From Liolophura sinensis (taxonomy: Eukaryota > Mollusca > Polyplacophora > Chitonida > Chitonidae): a DNA stretch of 64,000 bases. The stretch spans positions 6,361,001 through 6,425,000 of the forward strand of contig NC_088299.1 in assembly GCF_032854445.1 (NCBI RefSeq). Reading direction: 5' to 3'. Positions within the stretch are counted from its first letter, which is position 1; each line of letters opens with the position of its first letter. The position numbers and the translations under genes are program-made. Below the pieces are notes generated by a model that searched no databases, was not told where the DNA came from, and worked only from the letters and a program-made list of their open reading frames with translations. Shown here in pieces: positions 1 to 11,202 of the stretch.

Positions 1-118
1 ACATGACGGCGCCAGCATCATGGTGGGAGGATAGCGGGTAGAGCCCGAGGGAAACCCACGACCATCCGCAGGTTGCTTGAAGACCTTTCCGTGCACGTCC
101 GGTGAGAGTGTACTTGAG
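1..118 (-). mobile_element. SINE family 1, fragment cut by window edge
   Basis: Matches the body of the window's commonest SINE in reverse orientation: the GCCAGCAT...ATGGTGGGAGG block, AACCCACGACCATCCGCAGG and a degraded CGTACGGCCGG block. The tail lies outside the window and the tRNA-like head is missing. Confidence 0.7.
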
Positions 119-524
119 CAACACGAGAAAATGCTTCTTACGTATTCGGATCGACGGTAAGGAACATTTACCGCATCTTCAAAAGCGTAATTAAACTTCC
201 TTAGAAAGAATTTTGTTTTAATTTTCATTTTTGTGATATTTATACCACTGTTTATTACCCAACCTTATTATTAATATTTTCCGTCAATGGATTTTTTTCG
301 AAAATACGTGATGGTTAATGTTGCTCGGAGCCTGGTGAACACACCCGAAGTGCCGCGTGCCCAATGAAGTGTGGTCGCTACAGTGACCAAGCGTATTTAA
401 CTGATCAGTGGGCGCCATTTGGTTTTTCGCTCTAAGTTTCTCAAAGCAAACAGCGCATTTATTCGTGGATGGTTTGTTACGTTATTTTAAGCTGTTCCTG
501 AAAGAGTGGGATGGTTCAGATTCT
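119..524. other. AT-rich spacer before the satellite
   Basis: No gene, RNA or recognisable repeat seen. The sequence is AT-rich and runs into the first degenerate satellite monomers near base 525. Confidence 0.5.
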
Positions 525-3500
525 ACAGATTTCTTCAGACCAACAATTAGTAGGCTCATAGACGAGCCACTGGTCTACTTTGTTTACAGCTTAGTACAGA
601 TCAACAAATAGTAAGCTCACAGACGAGCCATTGGTCTACTTTGTTCACAACTTATCACAAACCAAAAACCAGTGCGATCACAGACGAGTCATTGGTCTAC
701 TTTGTTCACAGCTTATCACAGACCAACAACTAGTCGACTCACAGACGAGCCATTGGTCTACATTGTTCAAAGCCTATCACAGACCAAATGTTAATAGGGT
801 CACAGACAAGCCATTGGTCTACCTTGTTTAAAGCCTATCACAGACCAACAATTAATAGGATTACAGACGAGCATTGGTCTACTTTGTTCACAGCTTATCA
901 CAGACTAACAACTAGTGGGCTCAGAAACGAGCCATTGGTCTACTTTGTTCACTGCTTATTACAGACCAACAACTAGTGGGCTAACAGACAAGCCATTGAT
1001 CTACTTTGTTCACAGCTTATCACAGACCAACAACTAGTGGGCTCAGAAACGAGCCATTGGTCTACTTTGTTCATAGTTTATCTCAGATCTACAACTAGTG
1101 GGCTCACAAACGAGACATTCGTCTACTTTGTTCACTGCTTATTACAGACCAACAACTTGTGAGCTCACAGACGAGCCATTGATCTACTTTGTTCACAGCT
1201 TATCACAGACCAACAACTAGTAACCTCACAGACGAGCCATTGGTATACTTTGTTCACAACTTATCACAGACAAACAACTAGTCGACTCACAAACGAGACA
1301 TTGGTCTACTTTGTTCCAAGCCTATTACAGACCAACAGTCAATAGACTCACAGACGAGCCATTGGTCTACTTTGTTCACGGCTTATCACAGACCAACAAC
1401 TAGTCGACTCACAAACGAGACATTGGTCTACTTTGTTCCAAACCTATCACAGACCAACAGTTAATAGACTCACAGACGAGCCATTGGTCTACTTTGTTCA
1501 CAACTTATTACAGACCAACAACTAGTAGGCTTACAGGCGAGTTATTGGTTTACTTTGTTCACAACTGATCACAGACCAACAACTAGTCGACTCACAGACG
1601 AGCCATTGGTCTACTTTGTTCACAGCTTATCACAGACCAACAACTAGTCGACTCACAGACGAGCCATTGGTCTACATTGTTCAAAGCCTATCACAGACCA
1701 AATGTTAATAGGGTCACAGACAAGCCATTGGTCTACCTTGTTTAAAGCCTATCACAGACCAACAATTAATAGGATTACAGACGAGCATTGGTCTACTTTG
1801 TTCACAGCTTATCACAGACTAACAACTAGTGGACTCAGAAACGAGCCATTGGTCTACTTTGTTCACTGCTTATTACAGACCAACAACTAGTGGGCTAACA
1901 GACAAGCCATTGGTCTACTTTGTTCACAACTTATCACAAACCAAAAACCAGTGCGATCACAGACGAGCCATTGGTCTACTTTGTTCACAGCTTATCACAG
2001 ACCAACAACTAGTCGACTCACAGACGAGCCATTGGTCTACATTGTTCAAAGCCTATCACAGACCAAATGTTAATAGGGTCACAGACAAGCCATTGGTCTA
2101 CCTTGTTTAAAGCCTATCACAGACCAACAATTAATAGGATTACAGACGAGCATTGGTCTACTTTGTTCACAGCTTATCACAGACTAACAACTAGTGGGCT
2201 CAGAAACGAGCCATTGGTCTACTTTGTTCACTGCTTATTACAGACCAACAACTAGTGGGCTAACAGACAAGCCATTGATCTACTTTGTTCACAGCTTATC
2301 ACAGACCAACAACTAGTGGGCTCAGAAACGAGCCATTGGTCTACTTTGTTCATAGTTTATCTCAGATCTACAACTAGTGGGCTCACAAACGAGACATTGG
2401 TCTACTTTGTTCACTGCTTATTACAGACCAACAACTTGTGAGCTCACAGACGAGCCATTGATCTACTTTGTTCACAGCTTATCACAGACCAACAACTAGT
2501 AACCTCACAGACGAGCCATTGGTATACTTTGTTCACAACTTATCACAGACAAACAACTAGTCGACTCACAAACGAGACATTGGTCTACTTTGTTCCAAGC
2601 CTATTACAGACCAACAGTTAATAGACTCACAGACGAGCCATTGGTCTACTTTGTTCACGGCTTATCACAGACCAACAACTAGTCGACTCACAAACGAGAC
2701 ATTGGTCTACTTTGTTCCAAACCTATCACAGACCAACAGTTAATAGACTCACAGACGAGCCATTGGTCTACTTTGTTCACAACTTATTACAGACCAACAA
2801 CTAGTAGGCTTACAGGCGAGTTATTGGTTTACTTTGTTCACAACTGATCACAGACCAACAACTAGTCGACTCACAGACGAGCCATTGGTCTACTTTGTTC
2901 ACAGCTTATCACAGACCAACAACTAGTCGACTCACAGACGAGCCATTGGTCTACATTGTTCAAAGCCTATCACAGACCAAATGTTAATAGGGTCACAGAC
3001 AAGCCATTGGTCTACCTTGTTTAAAGCCTATCACAGACCAACAATTAATAGGATTACAGACGAGCATTGGTCTACTTTGTTCACAGCTTATCACAGACTA
3101 ACAACTAGTGGACTCAGAAACGAGCCATTGGTCTACTTTGTTCACTGCTTATTACAGACCAACAACTAGTGGGCTAACAGACAAGCCATTGATCTACTTT
3201 GTTGACAGCTTATCACAGACCAACAACTAGTGGGCTCAGAAACGAGCCATTGGTCTACTTTGTTCATAGTTTATCTCAGATCTACAACTAGTGGGCTCAC
3301 AAACGAGACATTGGTCTACTTTGTTCACTGCTTATTACAGACCAACAACTAGTGAGCTCACAGACGAGCCATTGATCTACTTTGTTCACAACTTATCACA
3401 GACCAACAACTAGTAAGCTCACAGACGAGCCATTGGTATACTTTGTTCACAACTTATCACAGACAAACAACTAGTCGACTCACAAACGAGACATTGGTCT

Positions 3501-6500
3501 ACTTTGTTCCAAGCCTATTACAGACCAACAGTTAATAGACTCACAGACGAGCCATTGGTCTACTTTGTTCACGGCTTATCACAGACCAACAACTAGTCGA
3601 CTCACAAACGAGACACTGGTCTACTTTGTTCCAAGCCTATCACAGACCAACAGTTAATAGACTCACAGACGAGCCATTGGTCTACTTTGTTCACAACTTA
3701 TTACAGACCAACAACTAGTAGGCTTACAGACGAGTTATTGGTTTACTTTGTTCACAACTGATCACAGACCAACAACTAGTCGACTCACAGACGAGCTATT
3801 GGTCTGCTTTGTTCACAACTTATCACAGAACATAGGTTAATAGGGTCACAGACAAGCCATTGGTCTACTTTGTTTAAAGCCTATCACAGACCAACAATTA
3901 ATAGGATTACAGACGAGCATTGGTCTACTTTGTTCACACCTTATCACAGACCAACATCTAGTGGGCTCAGAAACGAGCCATTGGTCTACTTTGTTCATAG
4001 TTTATCTCAGATCTACAACTAGTGGGCTCACAAACGAGACATTGGTCTACTATGTTCACTGCTTATTACAGACCAACAACTAGTGAGCTCACAGACGAGC
4101 CATTGATCTACTTTGTTCACAGCTTATCACAGACCAACAACTAGTAAGCTCACAGACGAGCCATTGGTATACTTTGTTCACAACTTATCACAGACAAACA
4201 ACTAGTTGACTCACAAACGAGACATTGGTCTACTTTGTTCCAAGCCTATCACAGACCAACAGTTAATAGACTCACAGACGAGCCATTGGTCTACTTTGTT
4301 CACGGCTTATCACAGACAAACAACTAGTCGACTCACAAACGAGACATTGGTCTACATTGTTCCAAACCTATTACAGACCAACAGTTAATAGACTCACAGA
4401 CGAGCCATTGGTCTACTTTGTTCACAACTTATTACAGACCAACAACTAGTAGGCTTACAGACGAGTCATTGGTTTACTTTGTTCACAGCTTATTACCGCC
4501 CACCAACCAGTGGTCTTACAGACGAGCCATTGGTCTCCTTTGTTCAAGGCCTATTACAGACCAACAGTTAATAGGCTAACAGACGAGCCATTGGTTTACT
4601 TTGTTCACAGCTTATCACAGACCAACATCTAGTGGGCTCGCAGATGAGCCATTGGTCTACTTTGTTCACAGCTTATCACAGACCAACAAATAGTAGGCTC
4701 ATAGACAAGCCATTCATCTACTTTGTTCACAGCTTATCACAGACAAACAACTAGTAGGAGCCATTGATCTACTTTGTTCACGGGTTATTACAGGCCAACA
4801 ATTATTAGGCTCACAGATGAGCCATTGGTTTACTTTGTTCACAGCTTATTACAGACCAACGACTAGTGGGTTCACAGACGAGCCATTTTTCTACTTTGTT
4901 CAAAGTTTTTTACAGACCAACAACTAGTAGGCTCTCAGACGAGCCAGTGGTCTACCTTGTTCACAGCTTATTACAGACCAACAAATAGTAAGCTCACAGA
5001 CGAGCCATTGGTCTACTTTGTTCACAGCTTTTTACAGACCAACAACTAGTATGCTGACAGATGAGCCATTGGTTTACTTTGTTTACAACTTATCACAAAC
5101 CAACATTTAGTAGGCTCACAGACGAGCCATTCATGCACTTTGTTCACAGCATATCATAAACAATTCGTAGGCTCACAGACGAGTCATTGATCTACTTTGT
5201 TCACAGCTGATTACAGACCAACAAATAGTAAGCTCACAGACGAGCCAATTGTCTACTTTGTTCAAAGTCTATCACAGACCAACAGTTAGTAGTCTAATAG
5301 ACGAGCAAATCATCTACTTTGTTCAAAGTCTATCACAGACCAACAATTATTATGCTCGCAGACGAGCCATAGGTCTACTTTGTTCACAGTTTATCACTGC
5401 CCAACAAATAGCAGGCTCACAGACGAGCCATTGGTCTACTTTGTTCAAAGCCTATCACAGACCAACAGTTAATGTGCTCACAAACGAGCCATTCATCTAC
5501 TTTGTTCACAGCTTATCACAGACTAACAACTAGTGGGTTCGCAGATTAGTCATTGGTCTACTTTGTTCACAGCTTATTACAGACCAACAACTAGTAGGCT
5601 CGCAGTTGAGCCAATGGTCTACGTTGTTCACAGCTTATTATAGACCAACAATTAGTAGGCTTACAGACGAGCCATCGGTCTACTTTGTTCACAGTTTATC
5701 ATAGACAAACAATTAATATGCTCATAGACGAGCCATTGGTCTACTTTGTTTAAAGCCCTTTTACAGTCCAACAGTTAATACGCTCACAGACGAGCCATTG
5801 GTCTACTTTGTTCACAGCTTGTCACAGACTAACAACTAGTGGGTTCGCAGATGAGCCATTGGTCTACTTTGTTCAAAGCCCTTTTACAGTCCAACAGTTA
5901 ATAGGCTCACAGACGAGCCATTCATCTACTTTGTTCACAGCTTATCACAGACTAACAACTAGTGGGTTCGCAGATGAGCCATTGGTCTACTTTGTTCACA
6001 GCTTATTACAGATCAACAACTATTGGGCTCACAGATGAGCCAATCGTCTGCTTTGTTTACAGCTTATTACGGACCAACAACTAGTAGGCTCACAGACGAG
6101 CCATTGATCTACTTTGTTCACAGCTTATTACAGACCACCAAATAGTGGGCTTACAGACAAGGCATTGATCTACTTTGTTCACAGATTATCAGAGACAAAC
6201 AATTAGTAAGCTCACAGACGAGGCATTGACCTACTTTGTTCACAGTTTATCACAGACAAACAATTAGTAGGCTCACAGACGAGCCATTGGTTCACTTTGT
6301 TCCCAGTTTATCAGAGACAAACAATTAGTAAGCTCATAGACGAGCCATTGATTTACTTTGTTCACAGCATATCACAGACAAACAATTAGTAGGTCCACAG
6401 ACGAGCCATTGGTCTACTTTGTTCACAGTTTATCACATACCAACAACTAGTAGCTCACAGGCGAGCCATTTGTCTACTTTGTTCACAGCTTATTACAGAC

Positions 6501-7140
6501 CAACAATTAGTAAGCTCACAGACGAGCCATTGATCTACTTTGTTCACAGCTTATTACAGACCACCAAATAGTGGGCTTACAGACAAGCCATTGATCTACT
6601 TTGTTCACAGATTATCAGAGACAAACAATAAGTAAGCTCACAGACGAGGCATTGATCTACTTTGTTCACAGTTTATCACAGGCCAACAACTAGTAGCTTA
6701 CAGACGAGCCATTGGTCTACTTTGTTCACATCTTATTGCAGACAAACAATTAGTAGGCTCACAGACGAGCCATTGATCTACTTTGTTCACGACTTATTAC
6801 AGACCAACAAATAGTGGGCTCACAGACGAACCATTGGTCTACTTTGTTCACAGCTTATTACAAACCAACAATTAGTAGGCTCATAGTCGAGCCATTGGTC
6901 TACTTTGTTCACAGCTTATTACAGACCAACAGTTAGTGGGCTCATAGACGAGCCATTGGTCTACTTTGTTCAAAGCATATCACAGACCAAAAACTAGTGG
7001 GCTCACAGGCGAGCCATTGGTCTACTTTGTTCACAGCTTATCACAGACAAACAATTAGTAGGCTCACAGGCGAGCCATTGATCTACTTTGTTCACAGCTT
7101 ATCACAGACAAACAACTAGTAGGCTTGCAACTAGTGGGCT
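525..7140. repeat. 61-bp tandem satellite, about 108 copies
   Basis: The monomer reads roughly CAGACGAGCCATTGGTCTAC, then TTTGTTCACAGCTTATCACA, then GACCAACAACTAGTNGNCTCA. Its period is 61 bp. Many monomers carry the palindrome ACTAGT. Copies at both ends are more diverged (about 525-660 and 4,500-7,140), while 630-3,800 is nearly homogeneous. The period is not a multiple of three, so short reading frames crossing several monomers pass through all three frames; they are not genes. The array stops in unique sequence near 7,140. It could be a pericentromeric or interspersed satellite; the sequence does not decide. Confidence 0.95.
630..3187. repeat. Higher-order repeat of about 1,279 bp (21 monomers) in the satellite
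   Basis: Identical marker segments recur at fixed spacing. The segment beginning near 788 recurs at 1,702, 2,067 and 2,981, giving offsets of 914, 365 and 914 bp. The marker ACCAAAAACCAGTGCGATCA at 661 recurs at 1,940, an offset of 1,279 bp. The unit is therefore about 21 monomers in which a block of about 6 monomers occurs twice (914 is about 15 x 61, 365 is about 6 x 61). A third, shorter and diverged copy continues to about 4,000. Confidence 0.85.
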
Positions 7141-7499
7141 TCCAGACCTACCACCTTTCTTCATACTCCCAAACCCGCATTGTTCTGCCGCTTTTTCTGG
7201 AATGCTGAATCTCGATTTACTCCATGGAACTCTTTGATTTGAGCAATTCCTGATGTCCTGTGTCGTTTTATGGGGAGGTATAAATTATTAAGTGTCGTAC
7301 ACTATCTTAATTGCCCCATCAGGGGACTTTTTCACTCTCTGCACCCCTGTTCGTGGAGCCATAATGACAATAAGTGGCCGACAAATCTCGTGGGACAGCT
7401 TGCGCTGTCTACAGCGTTCGCTGAAAACGCCTTGTCTTCCACTGATAAGGTGTGCATGTGCCTAAATTCGTCGACAAATTATCAAAGGCCCTTGGTTTA

Positions 7500-7590
7500 T
7501 TCCGGTTTCCTCCAGCCAGAAAATTGACTGCCATCGTACAACGTGAAAACTTCTTGAGTATTTTCGTCAAATAATAATCAAATAAATGCA
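7500..7590 (+). mobile_element. SINE family 1, 3' fragment
   Basis: Degenerate copy of the SINE 3' end: CCGGTTTCCTCC...GCCATCGTA...GTGAAAAC-TTCTTGAGTA, ending in an AATCAAATAAAT tail. The head is missing or unrecognisable. Confidence 0.55.
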
Positions 7591-7623
7591 TAACTTTTTC
7601 ACTTATACATTTTCACTTAAGAA

Positions 7624-7815
7624 ATGAGTCGAATTAGTAAACCATGGACGTTCGCCAGGTATGGCCTACCAGAAAAACCTACGAACCTAAAGGTGCAGCC
7701 GAATTTACGAGAAATCGATTTGAACAAACTTCAGCGGATGGTGGCCAATACAGGTTTCACTGAAACACATATATCTCACTTCATATTAGTCTTCTTTCGA
7801 TGTTATCTAGCTATC
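7624..7815 (+). other. Unrecognised 64-codon reading frame
   Basis: An ATG-initiated frame whose first 44 or so codons look protein-like (starts MSRISKPWTFARYGLPEKP, then a charged stretch ending LNKLQRMVANT). A possible donor, CAG|GTTTCA, follows near 7,757. I do not recognise the family. It could be a first exon of a gene reading right, but no second exon was found, so it may be chance. Confidence 0.15.
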
Positions 7816-8035
7816 TAGTCTGAAGAAACCAATGTGCACCCTTTGTTGTTTTTTCCGTCACTTTTCAAGTAGCTAATAACACTTGCTTTATCAAAAATTC
7901 ACATAGTTCCAGAGCTGTCAACCCTGGCAGGATCAACGAAGTGAGAAGACAAAACAGCCTGGATCCAGGGCAAATTCCTGGTTCCTCGTTATTTCTTCAT
8001 TATGCGAAGAACTACATATTTATATATTACGGTAC

Positions 8036-8139
8036 CTGTTTAAGGTTCTCATAGCACGGCCTTAAAGCTGAAATGTCTTTATGTGTCCGGAAAAATTCCT
8101 CCCAAGCTTTCACATAATCGAACCAGGAGCCACAAATAA
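8036..8139 (-). CDS. Orphan cytosolic sulfotransferase exon (equivalent of exon 3)
   Basis: This 104-base segment is exactly the length of exon 3 in both SULT genes on the other strand. It encodes the same block, starting with the split Val codon then ICGSWFDYVKAWEEFF and ending in CYENLKQ. It has an intact acceptor (CCCACGCAG) and donor (GTACCG) in the conserved phases (1 in, 0 out). Its protein is closer to gene A ([16 protein letters not shown]) than to gene B. I found no minus-strand partner exons for the PAPS-binding or C-terminal parts between 7,141 and 17,198. It is either a stranded exon from a lost or rearranged copy or part of a gene with very distant exons. Confidence 0.75.
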
Positions 8140-10357
8140 CTGCGTGGGAACGTGCAGATGAAAAATAAAACCACAATTTCAACGACGTAAAACATAGTAG
8201 TTTCTTGAAAAATGAGAGCATGTAGAAATCTGACCACCTGCGTTTAAAGTGTTAAGGATTTTCTTTAGTTACCTGTCTTATTCCTACATGCTGGCGTATT
8301 CGACTAGCTGTTCTCTTGGAGTTGATATCACACGAGATCACTATTCGCGAACAAGAATTTCATTAACCATTTCGGTGGGGTTGGATTGGGGTGAAACAAC
8401 AACGATATTGAAATAAAGCGCATGCTGTGCTAATTTCGCACTAACACATTCGTATCAGCCGACACGAGAACACTACGCTCGGTTACACACTAATGAAGAT
8501 TCGAATTCTGCCTGAGGCTGTCATCAGCCAACACTGATCTGGTGTTACACCTTGGCATTCGAGACCTCCTTCTCGTGTGAGATCAACTCGAGCGCAGGAT
8601 TCGAATACAATACAGTAATATAATGGTTGTCAAATTCTTGTAAATCGACATCACGCTCTAAGCAGGGATTCCATTTTTTTAAACCAAACTAGTGCTCACG
8701 TGTTCTCTAACCCATGTCTTAGAACTGTGCTTTGTCGATCGAAAAATGCAAGTTTAGTTTTTAAAGCTATGTATGTAAGATACACAGATTTTAAGCCATG
8801 GCACTGTAGCAAAACTTTCTTTATGAATTGACCATAATAGTTTATTAGAACAGCCTGAACCGCAAAACACACCTTATTGCCTCGGCGCAAATCATTCCAT
8901 GGAATGGTGTCGACATGTAAACTAATTCATGTATGTTTGTATGGTGTTCACGTGTCAGTCCTATAATTTTGAAGACGATTCCTCCTGAAAAGCGGGATTT
9001 CGCTTTGCTCGAACTGAATCCCACTGTTGGGCATTCTGAATGTATTTGAGATCACGAGAGTGTGTAACCCGAGTGCACTGTACTCCTGTCAGTTCATATA
9101 CACGAGTGCGTATGTGCAAACGCAAGCACAGAAGACGCTTCATTTCAGTATCGTCTTTGTTGCATCCCCGTTCCAACCCCGAATAAATGGAGAGCGAAAA
9201 TTTTGTTCGCGAGCGGTGATCTCGTGTTAAATTTTGACATTCAAGGCACAGGTATATCGGGACAACTTAAATGATTTAATGGTTAGAGGGTCTGCCGCGA
9301 ATTCATGAGGCTTGGGATCAAACTTGGGTCGAGTCAAACCAGATACTTTAAAAATGGCGCCAAGCAAGACAGCGGGAAACGCGACTGTTTTGCCCGGTGT
9401 CATGTGATGTGACTGGGTGAGGCGTTATGTACTGTGTCTTTGACATGATACTTCAGTGGCGTCAGCACTCTGGCGCCATGGACTCGCCCTGCCACAAGAA
9501 GACAGCATATGTATACACACCTAATGACTCCTCTATATCTACAGAATACGGGAGTTCGACACCAGTGATCGGTGACCAATGGAAATGCCAGACTGTTATT
9601 AGTCTGCAATTAGTGCGTTTGTGGTAAGGTCTTTGTATCCACTTGAAACCATTCTCATGGTTTGGACGTGCACATTGCAAACAGGCACCCCCTCATACAC
9701 GATAAAACATTCTCCTAAATGGAAAGTCTTGCTTAAGCACGGATTTAGGGAATGAATGAATGATTATAGTTTAAAGGATACATGAACAGGTCATATAAAA
9801 CGAAGAGTATGGTTGTAAGGAAAGTGAAGAAGCATACGCCAAATCAAGACAAGAAAACTTTTCATTTTTTGAGAAATATTTTATATTACGTAATAACCTT
9901 TCTTGTGAATATTTTCCGTCAATGCTCGGAGATGTTCAGTAATGACGTCATCTATGAACATACTGAGAAGGCTGGACCGGCCCCTAGTTGACGTCACCGT
10001 AGCAGATTACTTAAATTTCGGACTGACCCACTGGGGCCTGAAGAAAACTGTAGTTTTAGCCATTTGTACAACCTAAGAAGCTTTCTTTTTTTACTTTTAT
10101 ATGTCCCACATCAAATTCATGTTAAGACATTAAAACCAAACGTTTCATATATACTTGAACACACTTATACTTTTTTGTGCCATTTCTTCTTTTTCACAGT
10201 ATTTTTCTTTAATTCTGTTTAAGCCATGGTGCTAGGTTAATGTGTTACTGTTTTACATGAAGAGATAGAATAAAACTCTGAGATAAACTGACAAACAAGA
10301 GCATTTAACAGGTTATGTTTGACCATTTCAAACTTTCACACTTCCTTTGATGATCTG
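8140..10357. other. Gene-poor spacer
   Basis: Searched for minus-strand SULT exons upstream of the orphan exon and found none. Holds a degenerate SINE-like stretch at 9,283-9,560. Short frames on both strands are not conserved-looking. Confidence 0.4.
9283..9560 (+). mobile_element. SINE family 2-like, degenerate
   Basis: A tRNA-like head (TGGTTAGAGGGTCTGCCGCG, then GGGTCGAGTCAAA resembling box B) is followed by segments shared with the copies at 21,085 and 33,418: CCCGGTGTCA, GTGACTGGGTG, CTGTCTTTGACATGATACTT and CAGTGGCGTCAGCACT. Confidence 0.5.
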
Positions 10358-10480
10358 TTTCGGCTCCGTGGCCGAGGGGGCTAGCATGGCAGTGAAGCGC
10401 AAAGCACCACAAGCCTCTCTCCAGTGCTGTCTCTGTGAGTTCGCCCAGCTCATGCTGGCTTCCTCTCCGGCCGTACGTGG
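10358..10480 (+). mobile_element. SINE family 1, tRNA-like head and start of body
   Basis: GGCTCCGTGGCCGAGGGGGC (box A region), a diverged middle with GCCTCTC, the box-B-like GTGAGTTCGCCC, GCTCATGCTGGCTTC and CCGGCCGTACGTGG. Breaks off before the body and tail. Confidence 0.7.
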
Positions 10481-10686
10481 TGTTACGACCCAAACTATCT
10501 GTATTATAAAGAGATGTTCGAAATACACGACAGTTTAGCCGCACAAAAAAGTAACCAAAACCAGCAGATTTTATTTTACAACAGTTTATTAGCTTTAACA
10601 AGAACAAATAATAAGACTTATATAAATACTAAAGAGCTTAAGTTTAACAAGAAAGGATCGCAGTATCTATACAAATACTAAAGTAC

Positions 10687-11202
10687 TTACATGTACAACG
10701 GTGTCAAGTCCAAACGGATGCATATATTCCACAATGCGGAAAACCATACAGGCATAAATGCAGAAATAAGAGGGAAAATCCACAGTATAACTGAGTGTAT
10801 GACGAAATATACACACAATTCCACAAACAGGGTCCGTGTACTAATAAGCACTGTATACACAAGAGCACAAATTAAATATACAAGTTCAGACTGAACACGT
10901 GCTCGGTGGAGATAGGATATAACAAAGCCAGAGGCTATAAAGACACCAAAATTCAGCACAAAAGCCCTACACACAGCGAAAACATCCAAAACTCTCAATA
11001 ACTCTCCTTTCTCTCTCTTTGACCTGCTTTCATAGGTCTTGTATAGCCTGGTGGAATTGTCTAGAATAAGAAAATTCCTGAACACTTGATGTAAACAAAC
11101 AGGCACCGAACTGAGCGTATTCTGGAACATTTTAAGGTAGAGGCAGACAGCAGGCCCTGAACTTAGCATATGTAAACAGTGGCAAGCTAAATTAACCAAC
11201 AC
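10687..11202 (-). CDS. Putative NRF-6/acyltransferase-3-like exon or relic
   Basis: An uninterrupted 171-codon frame, rich in hydrophobic segments. Residues from about 40 onward follow the order and spacing of the animal 'nose resistant to fluoxetine' family of multi-pass acyltransferase-3 proteins. A FLILDNSTRLY segment sits where families have F-x-x-x-x-N-x-x-K-L. It is followed by GELLRVLDVFAV (family: cLxGIRxxSM) and, about 35 residues later, STRTLFV (family: SVDTFFxLSG). About 50 residues further on comes IRLDLTPLYM (family: HRYxRLTPxYM). A donor-like GTAAGT overlaps the terminal ATG/TAA. The family G-H pair and the LSG motif are not preserved, so this is a very divergent or decaying copy. 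The match is from memory of family motifs, not from a search; a chance hydrophobic frame is the main alternative. Confidence 0.4.
   Translation of the reverse strand: MLVNLACHCLHMLSSGPAVCLYLKMFQNTLSSVPVCLHQVFRNFLILDNSTRLYKTYESRSKREKGELLRVLDVFAVCRAFVLNFGVFIASGFVISYLHRARVQSELVYLICALVYTVLISTRTLFVELCVYFVIHSVILWIFPLISAFMPVWFSALWNICIRLDLTPLYM

Larger units (their letters stand above)
7141..8035. other. Spacer between satellite and orphan SULT exon
   Basis: Contains a SINE 3' fragment (7,500-7,590) and the unrecognised reading frame at 7,624. Nothing else could be supported. Confidence 0.4.

Noticed and set aside
525-7140. CRISPR array or repeat-encoded peptides
   Set aside because: Units are contiguous without unique spacers, the period is 61 bp, the context is a eukaryotic genome, and the short frames arise because few stops occur in the monomer.
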